Origin: an uncultured Lachnospiraceae bacterium
GTDB taxonomy: Bacteria; Bacillota; Clostridia; Lachnospirales; Lachnospiraceae
Reading direction: 5' to 3'
NCBI GenBank assembly: GCA_946614165.1
Contig: CAMOGQ010000001.1
Location: 52,503 to 116,502, forward strand
Length of the DNA: 64,000 nucleotides
The position numbers and the translations under genes were made by a program. Under the pieces are notes generated by a model, which saw only the letters and a program-made list of their open reading frames with translations, made no database searches and was not told the DNA's origin. This document shows, one piece after another, positions 9,854-19,830 of this stretch. Each line of letters starts with the position of its first letter. Positions within the stretch are counted from its first letter, which is position 1.

Positions 9854-11113
9854 ATGGCACTTATTAAGAAACCTGTTACAGGCATGAAGGACATTATGCC
9901 TGAAGAAATGGAAATCAGAGACTACGCCCAGTCTGTCATCAAAAAGACCTATGCAGAGTTCGGATTTCAGTCTATCGAGACTCCCTGTGTGGAAAGCATC
10001 CAGAACCTGACCAGCAAGCAGGGTGGAGACAACGAAAAGCTGATCTTCAAGATTCTCAAGAGAGGAGAAAAATTAAAGCTGGAAACGGCAGCGTCCGAAG
10101 CCGACCTGGTGGACGGAGGCCTCCGCTACGATCTGACCGTTCCCCTGGTCCGTTATTATTCCAACCACGCCAATGAGCTGCCCGCTCCCTTCAAGGCCCT
10201 GCAGATGGGCAACGTCTGGAGAGCGGACCGTCCCCAGAAGGGACGCTACCGCCAGTTCATGCAGTGCGATATCGATATCATCGGCGAGCCCTCCAACCTG
10301 GCGGAGATCGAACTGATCCTGGCCACCACCACCACCCTTGGAAGGCTTGGCTTCAAGAACTTCCAGATCCGCATCAACGAGAGACGCCTTTTAAAGGCCA
10401 TGGCGGCCTGGAGCGGTTTCCCGGAGGATCGTTTCGACGAGGTCTTCATCATCCTGGACAAGATGGACAAGATCGGCATGGACGGAGCGGCCAGGGAACT
10501 GACGGAGAGCGGCTTCTCACAGGAAAGCACCGACGCCTACATCGGCCTTTTCAAAGGCCTGGAGGAAGCAGAGGACCAGCTTGCCTATCTGGAAGAGAAG
10601 CTTGCAGGCGTCATCGGGCCCGATGTCATTCCCGGCCTCAGGGAAGTCATCGAATCCGTGGACGCCGTAAAGAGCGCCGACTTCCGCATGGTCTTCGACC
10701 CTACCATCGTCAGGGGCATGTCCTACTATACCGGCACCATCTTTGAGATCGCCATGCCCGAACTGGGCATCAGCTGCGGAGGCGGCGGACGCTACGACGG
10801 CATGGTGGGCAAGTTTACGGGACGGGACGTTCCCGCCTGCGGCTTCTCCATCGGCTTCGAGCGCATCATCCTGATCCTTCTGGAGCAGGGCTTCAAGATC
10901 CCCGGCGCCGCTAAAAAGACAGCCTACCTGATCGAAAAGAACATGCCCGCGGACCGTATGAGAGAGGTCCTCTTCCAGGCCCAGAAGGCCAGAGAGGAAG
11001 GCGGACAGGTCCTGATCGCCCGCATGGCCAAGAACAAGAAGTTCCAGAAGCAGCAGCTGACGGACAGAGGCTATGAGGAATTCGTGGAATTCTACAACAA
11101 TCCTCTGAATTAA
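9854..11113 (+). CDS. hisS: Histidyl-tRNA synthetase
   Basis: Class II aaRS motifs GMKDIMPEEM, RYDLTVPLVRYY, FDPTIVRGMSYYTGTIFE; start taken at ATG 9854. Confidence 0.96.
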   Translation: MALIKKPVTGMKDIMPEEMEIRDYAQSVIKKTYAEFGFQSIETPCVESIQNLTSKQGGDNEKLIFKILKRGEKLKLETAASEADLVDGGLRYDLTVPLVRYYSNHANELPAPFKALQMGNVWRADRPQKGRYRQFMQCDIDIIGEPSNLAEIELILATTTTLGRLGFKNFQIRINERRLLKAMAAWSGFPEDRFDEVFIILDKMDKIGMDGAARELTESGFSQESTDAYIGLFKGLEEAEDQLAYLEEKLAGVIGPDVIPGLREVIESVDAVKSADFRMVFDPTIVRGMSYYTGTIFEIAMPELGISCGGGGRYDGMVGKFTGRDVPACGFSIGFERIILILLEQGFKIPGAAKKTAYLIEKNMPADRMREVLFQAQKAREEGGQVLIARMAKNKKFQKQQLTDRGYEEFVEFYNNPLN

Positions 11114-11178
11114 AAAAATGATCCGCCCCATCCCTGCTTTCAGGGATGGCGGCGTGCGCATAAGGAAAGGAAGAAACT

Positions 11179-12972
11179 ATGGCAGAATCAATGAAAGGCC
11201 TGAAGCGCACATGCAGATGCGCGGAACTGACAAACGAAAACATCGGCCAGACAGTGACTGTGATGGGCTGGGTCCAGAAGCAGAGAAACAAGGGCGGCAT
11301 CGTCTTTGTGGACCTGAGAGACAGAAGCGGCATCATCCAGCTGATCTATGAAGAAGCCGACTGCGGCAGCGCAAACATGGAAAAGGCAGCCTCCATGCGT
11401 TCCGAATATGTCGTTGCGGCCACAGGCACCGTCACCACCAGAAGCGGCGCCGTCAACAAGAACATTCCCACGGGAGACATCGAGATCCGCGTTACGGACA
11501 CCAGGATCCTTTCCGAGTCCGAGACACCGCCCTTCGCCATCGAGGAAAACTCCAAGACCAGGGAAGAGCTGCGCCTCAAATACCGCAGCCTGGATCTGCG
11601 CCGTCCCGACCTGCAGAAGAGACTGATCCTCCGCAGCCAGATCACCCGCTACATCCGCGAGTTCATGACCGCTGAGGGCTTTCTGGAGATCGAGACTCCC
11701 ATCCTGTGCAAGTCCACCCCCGAAGGCGCAAGAGACTATCTGGTCCCTTCCCGCGTCCGTCCCGGCACCTTCTATGCCCTGCCCCAGTCTCCCCAGCTCT
11801 TCAAGCAGCTGCTGATGGCTTCCGGCTATGACAGATATTTCCAGATCGCCAAGTGCTTCCGCGATGAGGACCTGCGTGCCGACAGGCAGCCCGAGTTCAC
11901 CCAGCTGGACATGGAGTTCTCCTTCGTGAACGAAGAGGACGTCATGGAGACCAACGAAAGACTGATCCAGTACGTCTGCAAGAAGGCCATCGGCCTGGAC
12001 GTGCAGCTTCCTCTTCCCAGGATCAAATGGATCGACGCCATGAACAACTACGGCTCCGACAAGCCCGATACCCGTTTCGGCATGACCCTGAAGGATGTGA
12101 CGGACATCGCAGCTTCCTGCGAATTCCCTCCCTTCCGTGAAGCGGCCAATGCAAAGGGATCCTCCGTCCGCGCCATCGTTGCTCCCGGCGAAGCCGGCAT
12201 GGCCAGGAAGAAGATCGACAAGTATACAGAGATGGTCAAGGGCTACGGCGCCAAGGGCCTTCCCTATATCGCCGTAAAGGAAGACGGCATCAAGTGCTCC
12301 TTCGCAAAGTTCATGAAGGAAGAAGAGATCACCGCCATGGTCGAGAGGACCGGCGCCCAGAAGGGCGACATGATCTTCTTCGCCTCCGACAAGACCCCTC
12401 TGGTATGGAACGTGCTGGGCGCCCTCCGTCTGAAGCTGGGCGACGACCTGGGCCTGATCGACCATGATCGGTTCAACTTCCTCTGGGTCGTGGAATTCCC
12501 TCTGCTGGAGTGGTCCGAGGACGAGAACCGTTTCGTCGCCATGCACCATCCCTTCACCATGCCCATGGAAGAAGACTGGCCCAGTATCGACGAAGATCCC
12601 GGCAGCGTCCGGGCCAAGGCCTATGACATCGTCCTTAACGGCGTGGAACTGGGCGGCGGCTCTGTCCGTATCCACCAGAACGATATCCAGGAGAAGATGT
12701 TCCAGGTCATCGGCCTGACAAAGGAAGAAGCGGAAGAGAAGTTCGGCTTCCTTCTGACAGCCTTCAAGTACGGCGTTCCCCCTCACGCAGGACTGGCCTA
12801 CGGTCTGGACCGCATGGTCATGCTGCTGACAAAGGCAGACAGCATCCGCGACGTCATCGCCTTCCCCAAGAACAAGGACGCGGCCGACCTGATGAGCGGC
12901 GCTCCCGACGTGGTGGATCCCAGGCAGCTGGACGAGCTCTACCTGAATGTGGAGACCCCCGAAGGAAAGTAA
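11179..12972 (+). CDS. aspS: Aspartyl-tRNA synthetase
   Basis: VTVMGWVQKQRNKGGIVFVDLRDRSGIIQ, RYFQIAKCFRDEDLRADRQPEFTQLD, GLAYGLDRMVM. Confidence 0.98.
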   Translation: MAESMKGLKRTCRCAELTNENIGQTVTVMGWVQKQRNKGGIVFVDLRDRSGIIQLIYEEADCGSANMEKAASMRSEYVVAATGTVTTRSGAVNKNIPTGDIEIRVTDTRILSESETPPFAIEENSKTREELRLKYRSLDLRRPDLQKRLILRSQITRYIREFMTAEGFLEIETPILCKSTPEGARDYLVPSRVRPGTFYALPQSPQLFKQLLMASGYDRYFQIAKCFRDEDLRADRQPEFTQLDMEFSFVNEEDVMETNERLIQYVCKKAIGLDVQLPLPRIKWIDAMNNYGSDKPDTRFGMTLKDVTDIAASCEFPPFREAANAKGSSVRAIVAPGEAGMARKKIDKYTEMVKGYGAKGLPYIAVKEDGIKCSFAKFMKEEEITAMVERTGAQKGDMIFFASDKTPLVWNVLGALRLKLGDDLGLIDHDRFNFLWVVEFPLLEWSEDENRFVAMHHPFTMPMEEDWPSIDEDPGSVRAKAYDIVLNGVELGGGSVRIHQNDIQEKMFQVIGLTKEEAEEKFGFLLTAFKYGVPPHAGLAYGLDRMVMLLTKADSIRDVIAFPKNKDAADLMSGAPDVVDPRQLDELYLNVETPEGK

Positions 12973-13003
12973 TACGCAGGAAACATTCCTTTCTGAAAAG
13001 AGA

Positions 13004-13036
13004 CAGGGCGCTGTACCAAACCGGTACAGCGCCCTG
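13004..13036. terminator. Bidirectional terminator-like hairpin between convergent aspS and PPTase genes
   Basis: Perfect 14-bp stem CAGGGCGCTGTACC / GGTACAGCGCCCTG, 5-nt loop; TCTCTTTT on the minus-strand side. Confidence 0.6.
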
Positions 13037-13054
13037 CTTCAAAGTCCGGGCCCT

Positions 13055-13591
13055 TTATGCTCTGCGGACGATCTCGATATGGTCCGGAAGAGAAGAGGCG
13101 CAGACGCACATGGCATAGCCCGCGGGTCCCTCCAGGATCCGGAATACGGCAAAGGGGCCGCCTTCCTTTCCGGGCAGGATCCTTCCGGCGGACAGATCTG
13201 CCGCGAAAGTGTCCAGGCCCTCTCCCAGGCCCCGCCCCGTGAACTTGATATAGGACTCCTTGACGGTCCAGAGGCGGAAGAAGAAATCCGCCCGCGCCTG
13301 CCCCTCCAGGGACAGAAGGAGGCTTCTTTCCTCCGGCCGGAAAAAGCGTTCCGCCAGGCGGTCGTAGCGCTCCTTATAGGGCAGGACCATCTGCAGGTCC
13401 AGGCCGATCTCTCCCTCGTCGGAGAGGGCAAAGGCGGTGCAGGATCCCGAGTCGGATTTATTGAAGTAATAACCGGAGCCCGGAAGAGAGGGCTTGCCGA
13501 AAGGCCCTTTCTGAATTTCCCCATTCAGTCCGATTTCCTTCAGGAAGTCAGTGACCGCAAGAGGCTTCTGGTACAGGCAGATTCTGATCAT
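13055..13591 (-). CDS. 4'-phosphopantetheinyl transferase, Sfp type
   Basis: GEIGLDLQ ... FFFRLWTVKESYIKFTGRGL (Sfp-family W-x-x-K-E-A/S motif). Confidence 0.85.
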   Translation of the reverse strand: MIRICLYQKPLAVTDFLKEIGLNGEIQKGPFGKPSLPGSGYYFNKSDSGSCTAFALSDEGEIGLDLQMVLPYKERYDRLAERFFRPEERSLLLSLEGQARADFFFRLWTVKESYIKFTGRGLGEGLDTFAADLSAGRILPGKEGGPFAVFRILEGPAGYAMCVCASSLPDHIEIVRRA

Positions 13592-13745
13592 GGCATTTTC
13601 CTTTCCGGGAGGCCTTACGTTTTTTCTGTGCCTTTTCCATCATACTCTCCGGGGAGGACAAAGTCCATTTCCGAAGAGGGGGAAAGAAGAGAACTGCCGG
13701 CAGAAAACGGCAGAAAACGGAAGATGAAGCCTGATAAAAAAATCG

Positions 13746-13774
13746 TTTTACTTCCACATCTTTTGTGCTATAAT
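13746..13774 (+). promoter_or_regulatory. Predicted extended -10 promoter for secDF
   Basis: TTTTAC - 17 bp - TATAAT with TGC immediately before the -10. Confidence 0.6.
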
Positions 13775-13841
13775 TTCAAAGGCTGTTGGCTTTTGACGGA
13801 AAAAGAAGCCGGCAGTGAGTAAAAATAGGAGATATTTCGCG

Positions 13842-16241
13842 ATGAAAAAATCAAGAGCAGCCATTTTTCTGGCTCTGATCCTTATTGTTTCCTGCATTCT
13901 GGGATACGTGGCATATTTCGGAATCGGCAGCGGGCACAAGGGTTCCTACAGGAACATCAAGCTTGGCCTTGACCTGGCCGGCGGCGCATCCATTACCTAC
14001 GAAGCCGTAGGTGAGACGGCCCCCTCCCAGGAAGACATGGATGACACCAAGTACAAGCTTCAGAAGCGTGTCGAACAGTATTCCACGGAAGCCACCGTCT
14101 ATCAGGAAGGCACGGACCGTCTCAATATCGAGATCCCCGGCATCTCCGGCGTCGCCGAGACCAATGCGATCCTGGAGGAACTGGGCCGTCCCGGTTCCCT
14201 GTATTTTATCCGCCACAAGGATGCGGAAGGAAAAGAGAACTATTCTCTGGGCACCATGGAAGACGGTTCCTACGGCTATGTCCTGAACAAATCTCTTGAG
14301 GACTGCATCGCTGACGGCGACGCCGTTCTGTCCGGTACCGACGTGGAGACGGCGGAAGCCGGCTATCAGACCGACAACATGGGCAACCAGCAGATCGTGG
14401 TCTCCCTGACCTTCACTTCCGAAGGCAAGCAGAAGTTCGCGGACGCCACCACGGCGGCCTTCAATGACAACAAAGATACCATCGGTATCTACTACGACGG
14501 TGCCTTCGTATCCGTTCCCAAGGTCAACGATGCCATCACGGACGGCCGCGCCGTCATCGAAGGCGAGGAGACCATCGAGTCCGCCAGGACCCTGGCTTCC
14601 ACCATCCGTATCGGCGGCCTGAAGGTGGAACTGCAGAGACTGCGTTCCCAGATCGTAGGCGCACAGCTGGGCCAGAACGCTCTTAGGACTTCCAAGACAG
14701 CCGGTATCGCCGGTTTTGCCCTGGTCGCCCTTTTCATGATCCTGGTATATTCTTTCCCCGGCTTCCTGGCAGTCGTTGCCCTGGGCATCTATGTCATTCT
14801 GGTAGCCCTGGTCCTCAACGGCTTTGACGTGACCCTGACCCTGCCCGGCATCGCAGGTATCCTGCTTTCCATCGGTATGGCCGTAGACGCCAACGTTATT
14901 ATCTTTGCCCGTATCCGTGAGGATATCGCAGCAGGCTCCTCTGTAAGAGCAGCCATCAAGTCCGGTTTCCAGAAGGCTCTGTCCGCCATCATCGACGGCA
15001 ACGTCACAACACTGATCGCAGCCGTAGTCCTGTATCTGCTGGGCTCCGGTACCGTCAAGGGCTTCGCCCAGACTCTGGCCATCGGTATCGTTCTGTCCAT
15101 GTTTACGGCGCTCTTCGTTACCAGAGCCCTGATGAACATCTGCTACGCTCTGGGCGTGCAGGACAAGAAGTGGTACGGCAAGGGCAGGACCCTGAACGTC
15201 ATCGATTTCGTAGGAAAGAGAAAGGTCGTCTTTGCTGTTTCCATCGCACTGATCATTGCAGGTTTCGCTTTCATGGGCATCAACGCCGCTGGCGGCAGGG
15301 GCGCCCTCAACTACAGTCTTGACTTCGTAGGCGGTACATCCACCAACGTTACCTTCACAGAGGACAAGTCTCTGGAAGACATCGACGCCCAGGTGGTTCC
15401 GATCTTCCAGGATCTTTCCGGCAACAGCAGCGTGCAGGTCCAGAAGGTCACCGGTTCCAGCGAAGTCATCTTCAAGACCGTAGAGCTGTCCACCGAAGCT
15501 TCCACCGAGATCTCCAACAGACTGGTGGATGAGTTCGGCGTAGACAAGGACAAGATCACATCCGAGACCATCAGCTCCACCATCTCCAGCGAGATGAAGC
15601 AGGATGCCATGGTGGCCGTGGTGGTGGCCCTGATCCTGATGCTGATCTATATCTGGCTGAGATTTACCGACATCCGCTTCGGCGCTTCCGCAGTGGTCTG
15701 CCTGGTCCATGACGTTCTGATCGTTCTGGGCGGCTATGCCCTCCTGCGTGTTTCCGTAGGCTCCACCTTCATCGCCTGCATGCTGACCATCGTCGGTTAT
15801 TCCATCAACGCCACCATCGTTGTATTCGACCGTATCCGTGAGAACAGACAGATCATGGGCAGAAAGGAAACCCTGGCCGACATGGTCAACGGCGCTGTGA
15901 CCCAGACCCTGTCCCGAAGCCTGTTTACCTCCCTGACGACCTTCTTCATGGTCGCCACCCTCTGGGTATTCGGCGTTTCCGATGTCAAGGAGTTTGCTCT
16001 TCCCATCATGATCGGTATCATTTCCGGTGCATGGTCATCCGTATGCATTGCCGGTTCTCTCTGGTATGTCCTTCGCAATAAGTTCAAGGCAGCCGAGCCC
16101 GCTCCTTCCGCTCCCGGAAGCCGCATCAATCTTCCTTCCAGGAAGAACACCGTCGACTATTCGGGCATGTCCAGGAAAGAAAGGACCGCAGCCAGAAAAA
16201 AACAGAAAGAAGAAAGCGACAGATCCAAGACTGTGATCTGA
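13842..16241 (+). CDS. secDF: Protein translocase subunit SecDF (fused)
   Basis: GLDLAGGASITYEA, SIGMAVDANVIIFARIRED (SecD) and DFVGGTSTNVTF, YSINATIVVFDRIREN (SecF) in one ORF; RBS AGGAGA before ATG 13842. Confidence 0.95.
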   Translation: MKKSRAAIFLALILIVSCILGYVAYFGIGSGHKGSYRNIKLGLDLAGGASITYEAVGETAPSQEDMDDTKYKLQKRVEQYSTEATVYQEGTDRLNIEIPGISGVAETNAILEELGRPGSLYFIRHKDAEGKENYSLGTMEDGSYGYVLNKSLEDCIADGDAVLSGTDVETAEAGYQTDNMGNQQIVVSLTFTSEGKQKFADATTAAFNDNKDTIGIYYDGAFVSVPKVNDAITDGRAVIEGEETIESARTLASTIRIGGLKVELQRLRSQIVGAQLGQNALRTSKTAGIAGFALVALFMILVYSFPGFLAVVALGIYVILVALVLNGFDVTLTLPGIAGILLSIGMAVDANVIIFARIREDIAAGSSVRAAIKSGFQKALSAIIDGNVTTLIAAVVLYLLGSGTVKGFAQTLAIGIVLSMFTALFVTRALMNICYALGVQDKKWYGKGRTLNVIDFVGKRKVVFAVSIALIIAGFAFMGINAAGGRGALNYSLDFVGGTSTNVTFTEDKSLEDIDAQVVPIFQDLSGNSSVQVQKVTGSSEVIFKTVELSTEASTEISNRLVDEFGVDKDKITSETISSTISSEMKQDAMVAVVVALILMLIYIWLRFTDIRFGASAVVCLVHDVLIVLGGYALLRVSVGSTFIACMLTIVGYSINATIVVFDRIRENRQIMGRKETLADMVNGAVTQTLSRSLFTSLTTFFMVATLWVFGVSDVKEFALPIMIGIISGAWSSVCIAGSLWYVLRNKFKAAEPAPSAPGSRINLPSRKNTVDYSGMSRKERTAARKKQKEESDRSKTVI

Positions 16242-16265
16242 TGCGTAAATAAGTTATTTACCTGG

Positions 16266-16298
16266 CAGGGGGATGCGTGAGTATCCCCCTGTTTGTTT
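16266..16298 (+). terminator. Intrinsic terminator downstream of secDF
   Basis: CAGGGGGAT-N8-ATCCCCCTG followed by TTTGTTT. Confidence 0.65.
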
Positions 16299-16383
16299 AA
16301 CAGATACTCAGCCGGGCATAAATTCCTGCCTGGCGAAATGTCTGTTTCCGGCCTGCCGGAATCTCAGAGAGGAAGCGCGAATT

Positions 16384-18171
16384 TTGTCCAAGTGGATCGT
16401 CTATAACAAGAAGGCGGATTTTAAAGGGATCGCCGAACGTTTTCATATATCCCAGATCACGGCCAGGATCCTGCGGAACCGGGACCTGCAGACGGATCAG
16501 GAATTTCATATGTTCCTTTCAGGGTCTCTTTCGGATCTGCATGATCCATCCCTTCTGCCGGGCCTGGACACTGCGGCGGACCTTGTGCTGAAAAAGATCC
16601 GGCAAAGGAGAAAGATCCGGGTCATAGGAGACTATGACGTGGACGGGATCTGTGCCACCTATATCCTGGTCAGATCCATCCGGGAAATGGGAGGAGATGC
16701 GGACTATGAGCTTCCCGACAGGATCCAGGACGGCTACGGCATCAATGTCAGGATCGTGGAGGACGCCATCAAGGCCGGCGTGGATACCGTTCTTACCTGT
16801 GACAACGGCATCGCGGCGGGCCCTGTGCTGGAAAAGGCGGCAGAGGCCGGTATGACCGTCATTGTCACGGACCACCATGAGGTGCCTTTTGCCCTGGAGG
16901 AGGACGGAAGTAAAAAATATATGCTTCCTCCCGGAGACGCCGTGGTGGATCCCAAGATCCCCCCGGAGCTGACGGAAGGAAGGAAATATCCCTTCCCCGA
17001 GATCTGCGGAGCAGTGGTGTCCTACAAGCTCTGCCAGCTGCTGATGAAGAAGGCTTCCTATCATGGAAGCGCCGTTCTTGAGGAGCTCCTTTCCTTTGCG
17101 GCCCTTGCCACCGTCTGCGATGTGATGCCCCTGAAGAACGAGAACCGGATCCTGGTCAGGGAAGGCCTTAAGGAAGCGGCCCGTACGCCCAATCAGGGGC
17201 TGAAAGCTCTGATCGAAGTGACGGACCTGGCAGACAAGAAGCTGACGGGCTATCACGCGGGCTTTATACTGGGCCCGTGTCTCAATGCCACCGGCCGTCT
17301 GGACTCGGCCATGAAGGCGCTGTCCCTTTTCTTTGAGAAAAGCTATGACAGGGCCCTTGTACTGGCAGGAGAGCTCAAGGCCCTCAACGACAGCCGCAAG
17401 GACATGACCCTGAAGGGAGTGGAAGATGCCTGTGCCCTGGTGGAGACGGAGGAATACGCCGGCGACAGAGTCCTGGTGCTTTTCCTTCCCGACTGTCATG
17501 AATCTCTGGCCGGCATTATCGCCGGCAGGGTCAGAGAGCAGTACGCCAGGCCGTCCATTGTCATGACCAGGACCGAATCCGGCATTGCCAAGGGATCGGG
17601 CAGGTCCATTGAGGCCTACGACATGTTTGAGGAGCTGAGCCGGTGCCGGGATCTCTTTATAAAGTTCGGCGGCCATAAGATGGCGGCAGGTCTTTCCATG
17701 ACCGAGGAGAACGTGGAGATCTTCCGGAAAAGGATCAACGCCCAGTGCAGCCTGACGCAGGAGGACCTGGTGGACACCATCCATGTGGACATGGTCATGC
17801 CTCCGGGCTTTATCGATATGGCCACTGTCCGGGAGATCGAATCCCTGGAACCCTGGGGACAGGAAAATCCCAAGCCTCTTTTTGCCGTAAAGGACGTGAC
17901 CCTGACCGGGGCCAGGATCCTGGGAAAGAACCGGAACGTGGTAAGACTGACCGCCAGGGAAAAATACAGCGGGTTCCTGGATCTGATCCGCTTTGAGGAC
18001 GGTGACGCCTTCCTTCAGAGGATCGAAGACCTGAAGGGACTTTCCGCCGTAAAAGACCTTCAAAGGGGCATGGGAAATGTTACAATAGATATGGTCTATT
18101 ATCCTGATATCAACTCCTGGCAGGGAAGAGACTCCCTCCAGTACGTGGTAAAGGATCTCAGGATCAGATAA
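16384..18171 (+). CDS. recJ: Single-stranded-DNA-specific exonuclease RecJ
   Basis: IRVIGDYDVDGICATYIL, VIVTDHHEVP, GPCLNATGRLDSA, KFGGHKMAAGLSM; TTG start at 16384 preferred because the terminator overlaps the ORF's first codons. Confidence 0.93.
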   Translation: MSKWIVYNKKADFKGIAERFHISQITARILRNRDLQTDQEFHMFLSGSLSDLHDPSLLPGLDTAADLVLKKIRQRRKIRVIGDYDVDGICATYILVRSIREMGGDADYELPDRIQDGYGINVRIVEDAIKAGVDTVLTCDNGIAAGPVLEKAAEAGMTVIVTDHHEVPFALEEDGSKKYMLPPGDAVVDPKIPPELTEGRKYPFPEICGAVVSYKLCQLLMKKASYHGSAVLEELLSFAALATVCDVMPLKNENRILVREGLKEAARTPNQGLKALIEVTDLADKKLTGYHAGFILGPCLNATGRLDSAMKALSLFFEKSYDRALVLAGELKALNDSRKDMTLKGVEDACALVETEEYAGDRVLVLFLPDCHESLAGIIAGRVREQYARPSIVMTRTESGIAKGSGRSIEAYDMFEELSRCRDLFIKFGGHKMAAGLSMTEENVEIFRKRINAQCSLTQEDLVDTIHVDMVMPPGFIDMATVREIESLEPWGQENPKPLFAVKDVTLTGARILGKNRNVVRLTAREKYSGFLDLIRFEDGDAFLQRIEDLKGLSAVKDLQRGMGNVTIDMVYYPDINSWQGRDSLQYVVKDLRIR

Positions 18172-18288
18172 GAAAAACGACAGGCAGGGGTATCCTGTGT
18201 GAGGATATCCGCGTCCGGGCCGGCTGGGAGCGTCCCCGCCCCGGACTCTTTTACAGATATGTGAGACGCTCAGGAATGAGAGGCAGGC

Positions 18289-19812
18289 ATGAGAATCGCA
18301 GATCTGATCAGCAAGCTGGATTATCACTTTAATGACATAAGAGGAGAAGCGGTCACCGATCCGGACCTGACAAGGGCGCTTCTGCAGACAGAGGTTACCG
18401 GAATCTTCAACGATTCCAGACGGATGGAGGAGGGAGGCCTTTTTTTCTGCATCAAAGGCGAAAATACCAACGGACATAAATATATTCCTCAGGTCCTTGA
18501 AAAAGGGGCCAGAGCCCTGGTGGTGCAGGAGGATGAGGACATCACTCCCTATGTGAAGGGAGAAGCGCCCGTAGTGATCCGGGTCTATGATTCCCGTTAT
18601 GCCATGGCCTGGATCTCCGCCGCCTGGTACGGCAATCCCGCATCCCGCATGAAGATCATCGGCATTACCGGCACCAAGGGCAAGACCACCACCACCTACA
18701 TGGTCAGGAGCATCCTGCAGAACGCCGGTTATAAGGTGGGTCTGGTGGGCACCATCGAGACCCTCTACGGGGACGTGAGGATCCCTTCTGCCAACACCAC
18801 GCCCGAATCCATGACCCTGCAGAAGTACTTCCGGGATATGGCGGACGCCGGTATGGACGCCGTGGTCATGGAGGTCTCCTCCCAGGCTCTGAAGATGCAC
18901 CGCACCCAGGGCTTTATCTTCGACTACGGTATTTTCACCAACCTTTCCCCGGACCACATCGGCCACGGAGAGCACGAAAACTTCGACGAATACCTGGGCT
19001 GCAAGAGCATGCTCTTCAAACAGTGCCGTGTGGGCATCGTCAACGGAGACGACCCTTACACGGACCGGATCCTGGACGGCCATACCTGCTCCGTGGAGAC
19101 CTACGGCCTGAAGAATGCCAATGACCTCTATGCGGAGGATCTGGACCTGATCAGAAAGCCCGGCGAGCTGGGCATCCGCTTCCATGTGAAGGGCCTTCTG
19201 GACTTTGACGCGGAGGTTCCCATGCCCGGACGCTTCTCGGTCTATAATGCCCTCTGCGCAATCGCCATCTGCCGCCATTTCGGGGCGGACACGGAAGCCA
19301 TCCGGAAGGCCCTGCTGGGCATCAAGGTCCGCGGCAGGATCGAGATGGTCAAAGTCAGCGACCGCTTTACCCTGCTCATCGACTATGCCCACAACGCCAT
19401 GTCCCTGAAGAGCCTTCTGACCTCCCTCAGGGAATATGAACCGGGCCGCCTGGTGACCCTCTTTGGCTGCGGCGGCGACAGAGATCCGGAAAGACGCTTC
19501 CTCATGGGCGAGGAGAGCGGCAGGACCTCGGACTTTACCATCATTACCTCTGATAACCCCAGGACCGAAGATCCCATGAAGATCATCGAAGACATAGAGA
19601 CCGGCATGAAGCGGACGGACGGGGCTTATATCACCATTCCCGACCGGAAGGAAGCCATTGCCTATGCCATCCACAACGGACAGGACGGCGATATCATCGT
19701 TCTGGCCGGCAAGGGACACGAGGATTATCAGATCATAGGAACGACCAAACATCACATGGACGAGCGCGAACTGATCCGGGATATCCTGGAAGAGGATGCG
19801 CGCAAGGCCTGA
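18289..19812 (+). CDS. murE: UDP-N-acetylmuramyl-tripeptide synthetase (MurE family)
   Basis: IIGITGTKGKTTTTYMVRSIL, NTTPES, NLSPDHIGHGEH, YAHNAMSL, CGGDRDPERR, TSDNPRTEDP. Confidence 0.92.
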   Translation: MRIADLISKLDYHFNDIRGEAVTDPDLTRALLQTEVTGIFNDSRRMEEGGLFFCIKGENTNGHKYIPQVLEKGARALVVQEDEDITPYVKGEAPVVIRVYDSRYAMAWISAAWYGNPASRMKIIGITGTKGKTTTTYMVRSILQNAGYKVGLVGTIETLYGDVRIPSANTTPESMTLQKYFRDMADAGMDAVVMEVSSQALKMHRTQGFIFDYGIFTNLSPDHIGHGEHENFDEYLGCKSMLFKQCRVGIVNGDDPYTDRILDGHTCSVETYGLKNANDLYAEDLDLIRKPGELGIRFHVKGLLDFDAEVPMPGRFSVYNALCAIAICRHFGADTEAIRKALLGIKVRGRIEMVKVSDRFTLLIDYAHNAMSLKSLLTSLREYEPGRLVTLFGCGGDRDPERRFLMGEESGRTSDFTIITSDNPRTEDPMKIIEDIETGMKRTDGAYITIPDRKEAIAYAIHNGQDGDIIVLAGKGHEDYQIIGTTKHHMDERELIRDILEEDARKA

Positions 19813-19830
19813 TTTTTCGGCGAGGCAGGA

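Noticed and set aside
11188-12786. 532-aa minus-strand ORF antisense to aspS
   Set aside because: Antisense artefact; aspS is unambiguous.
13842-16241. SecD-SecF fusion as a novelty
   Set aside because: Fused SecDF is well known in several Firmicutes lineages.
16273-16383. Upstream start for recJ as given in the ORF track
   Set aside because: The first codons overlap the secDF terminator hairpin; TTG 16384 with GAGGAAG upstream gives a normal RecJ N-terminus.
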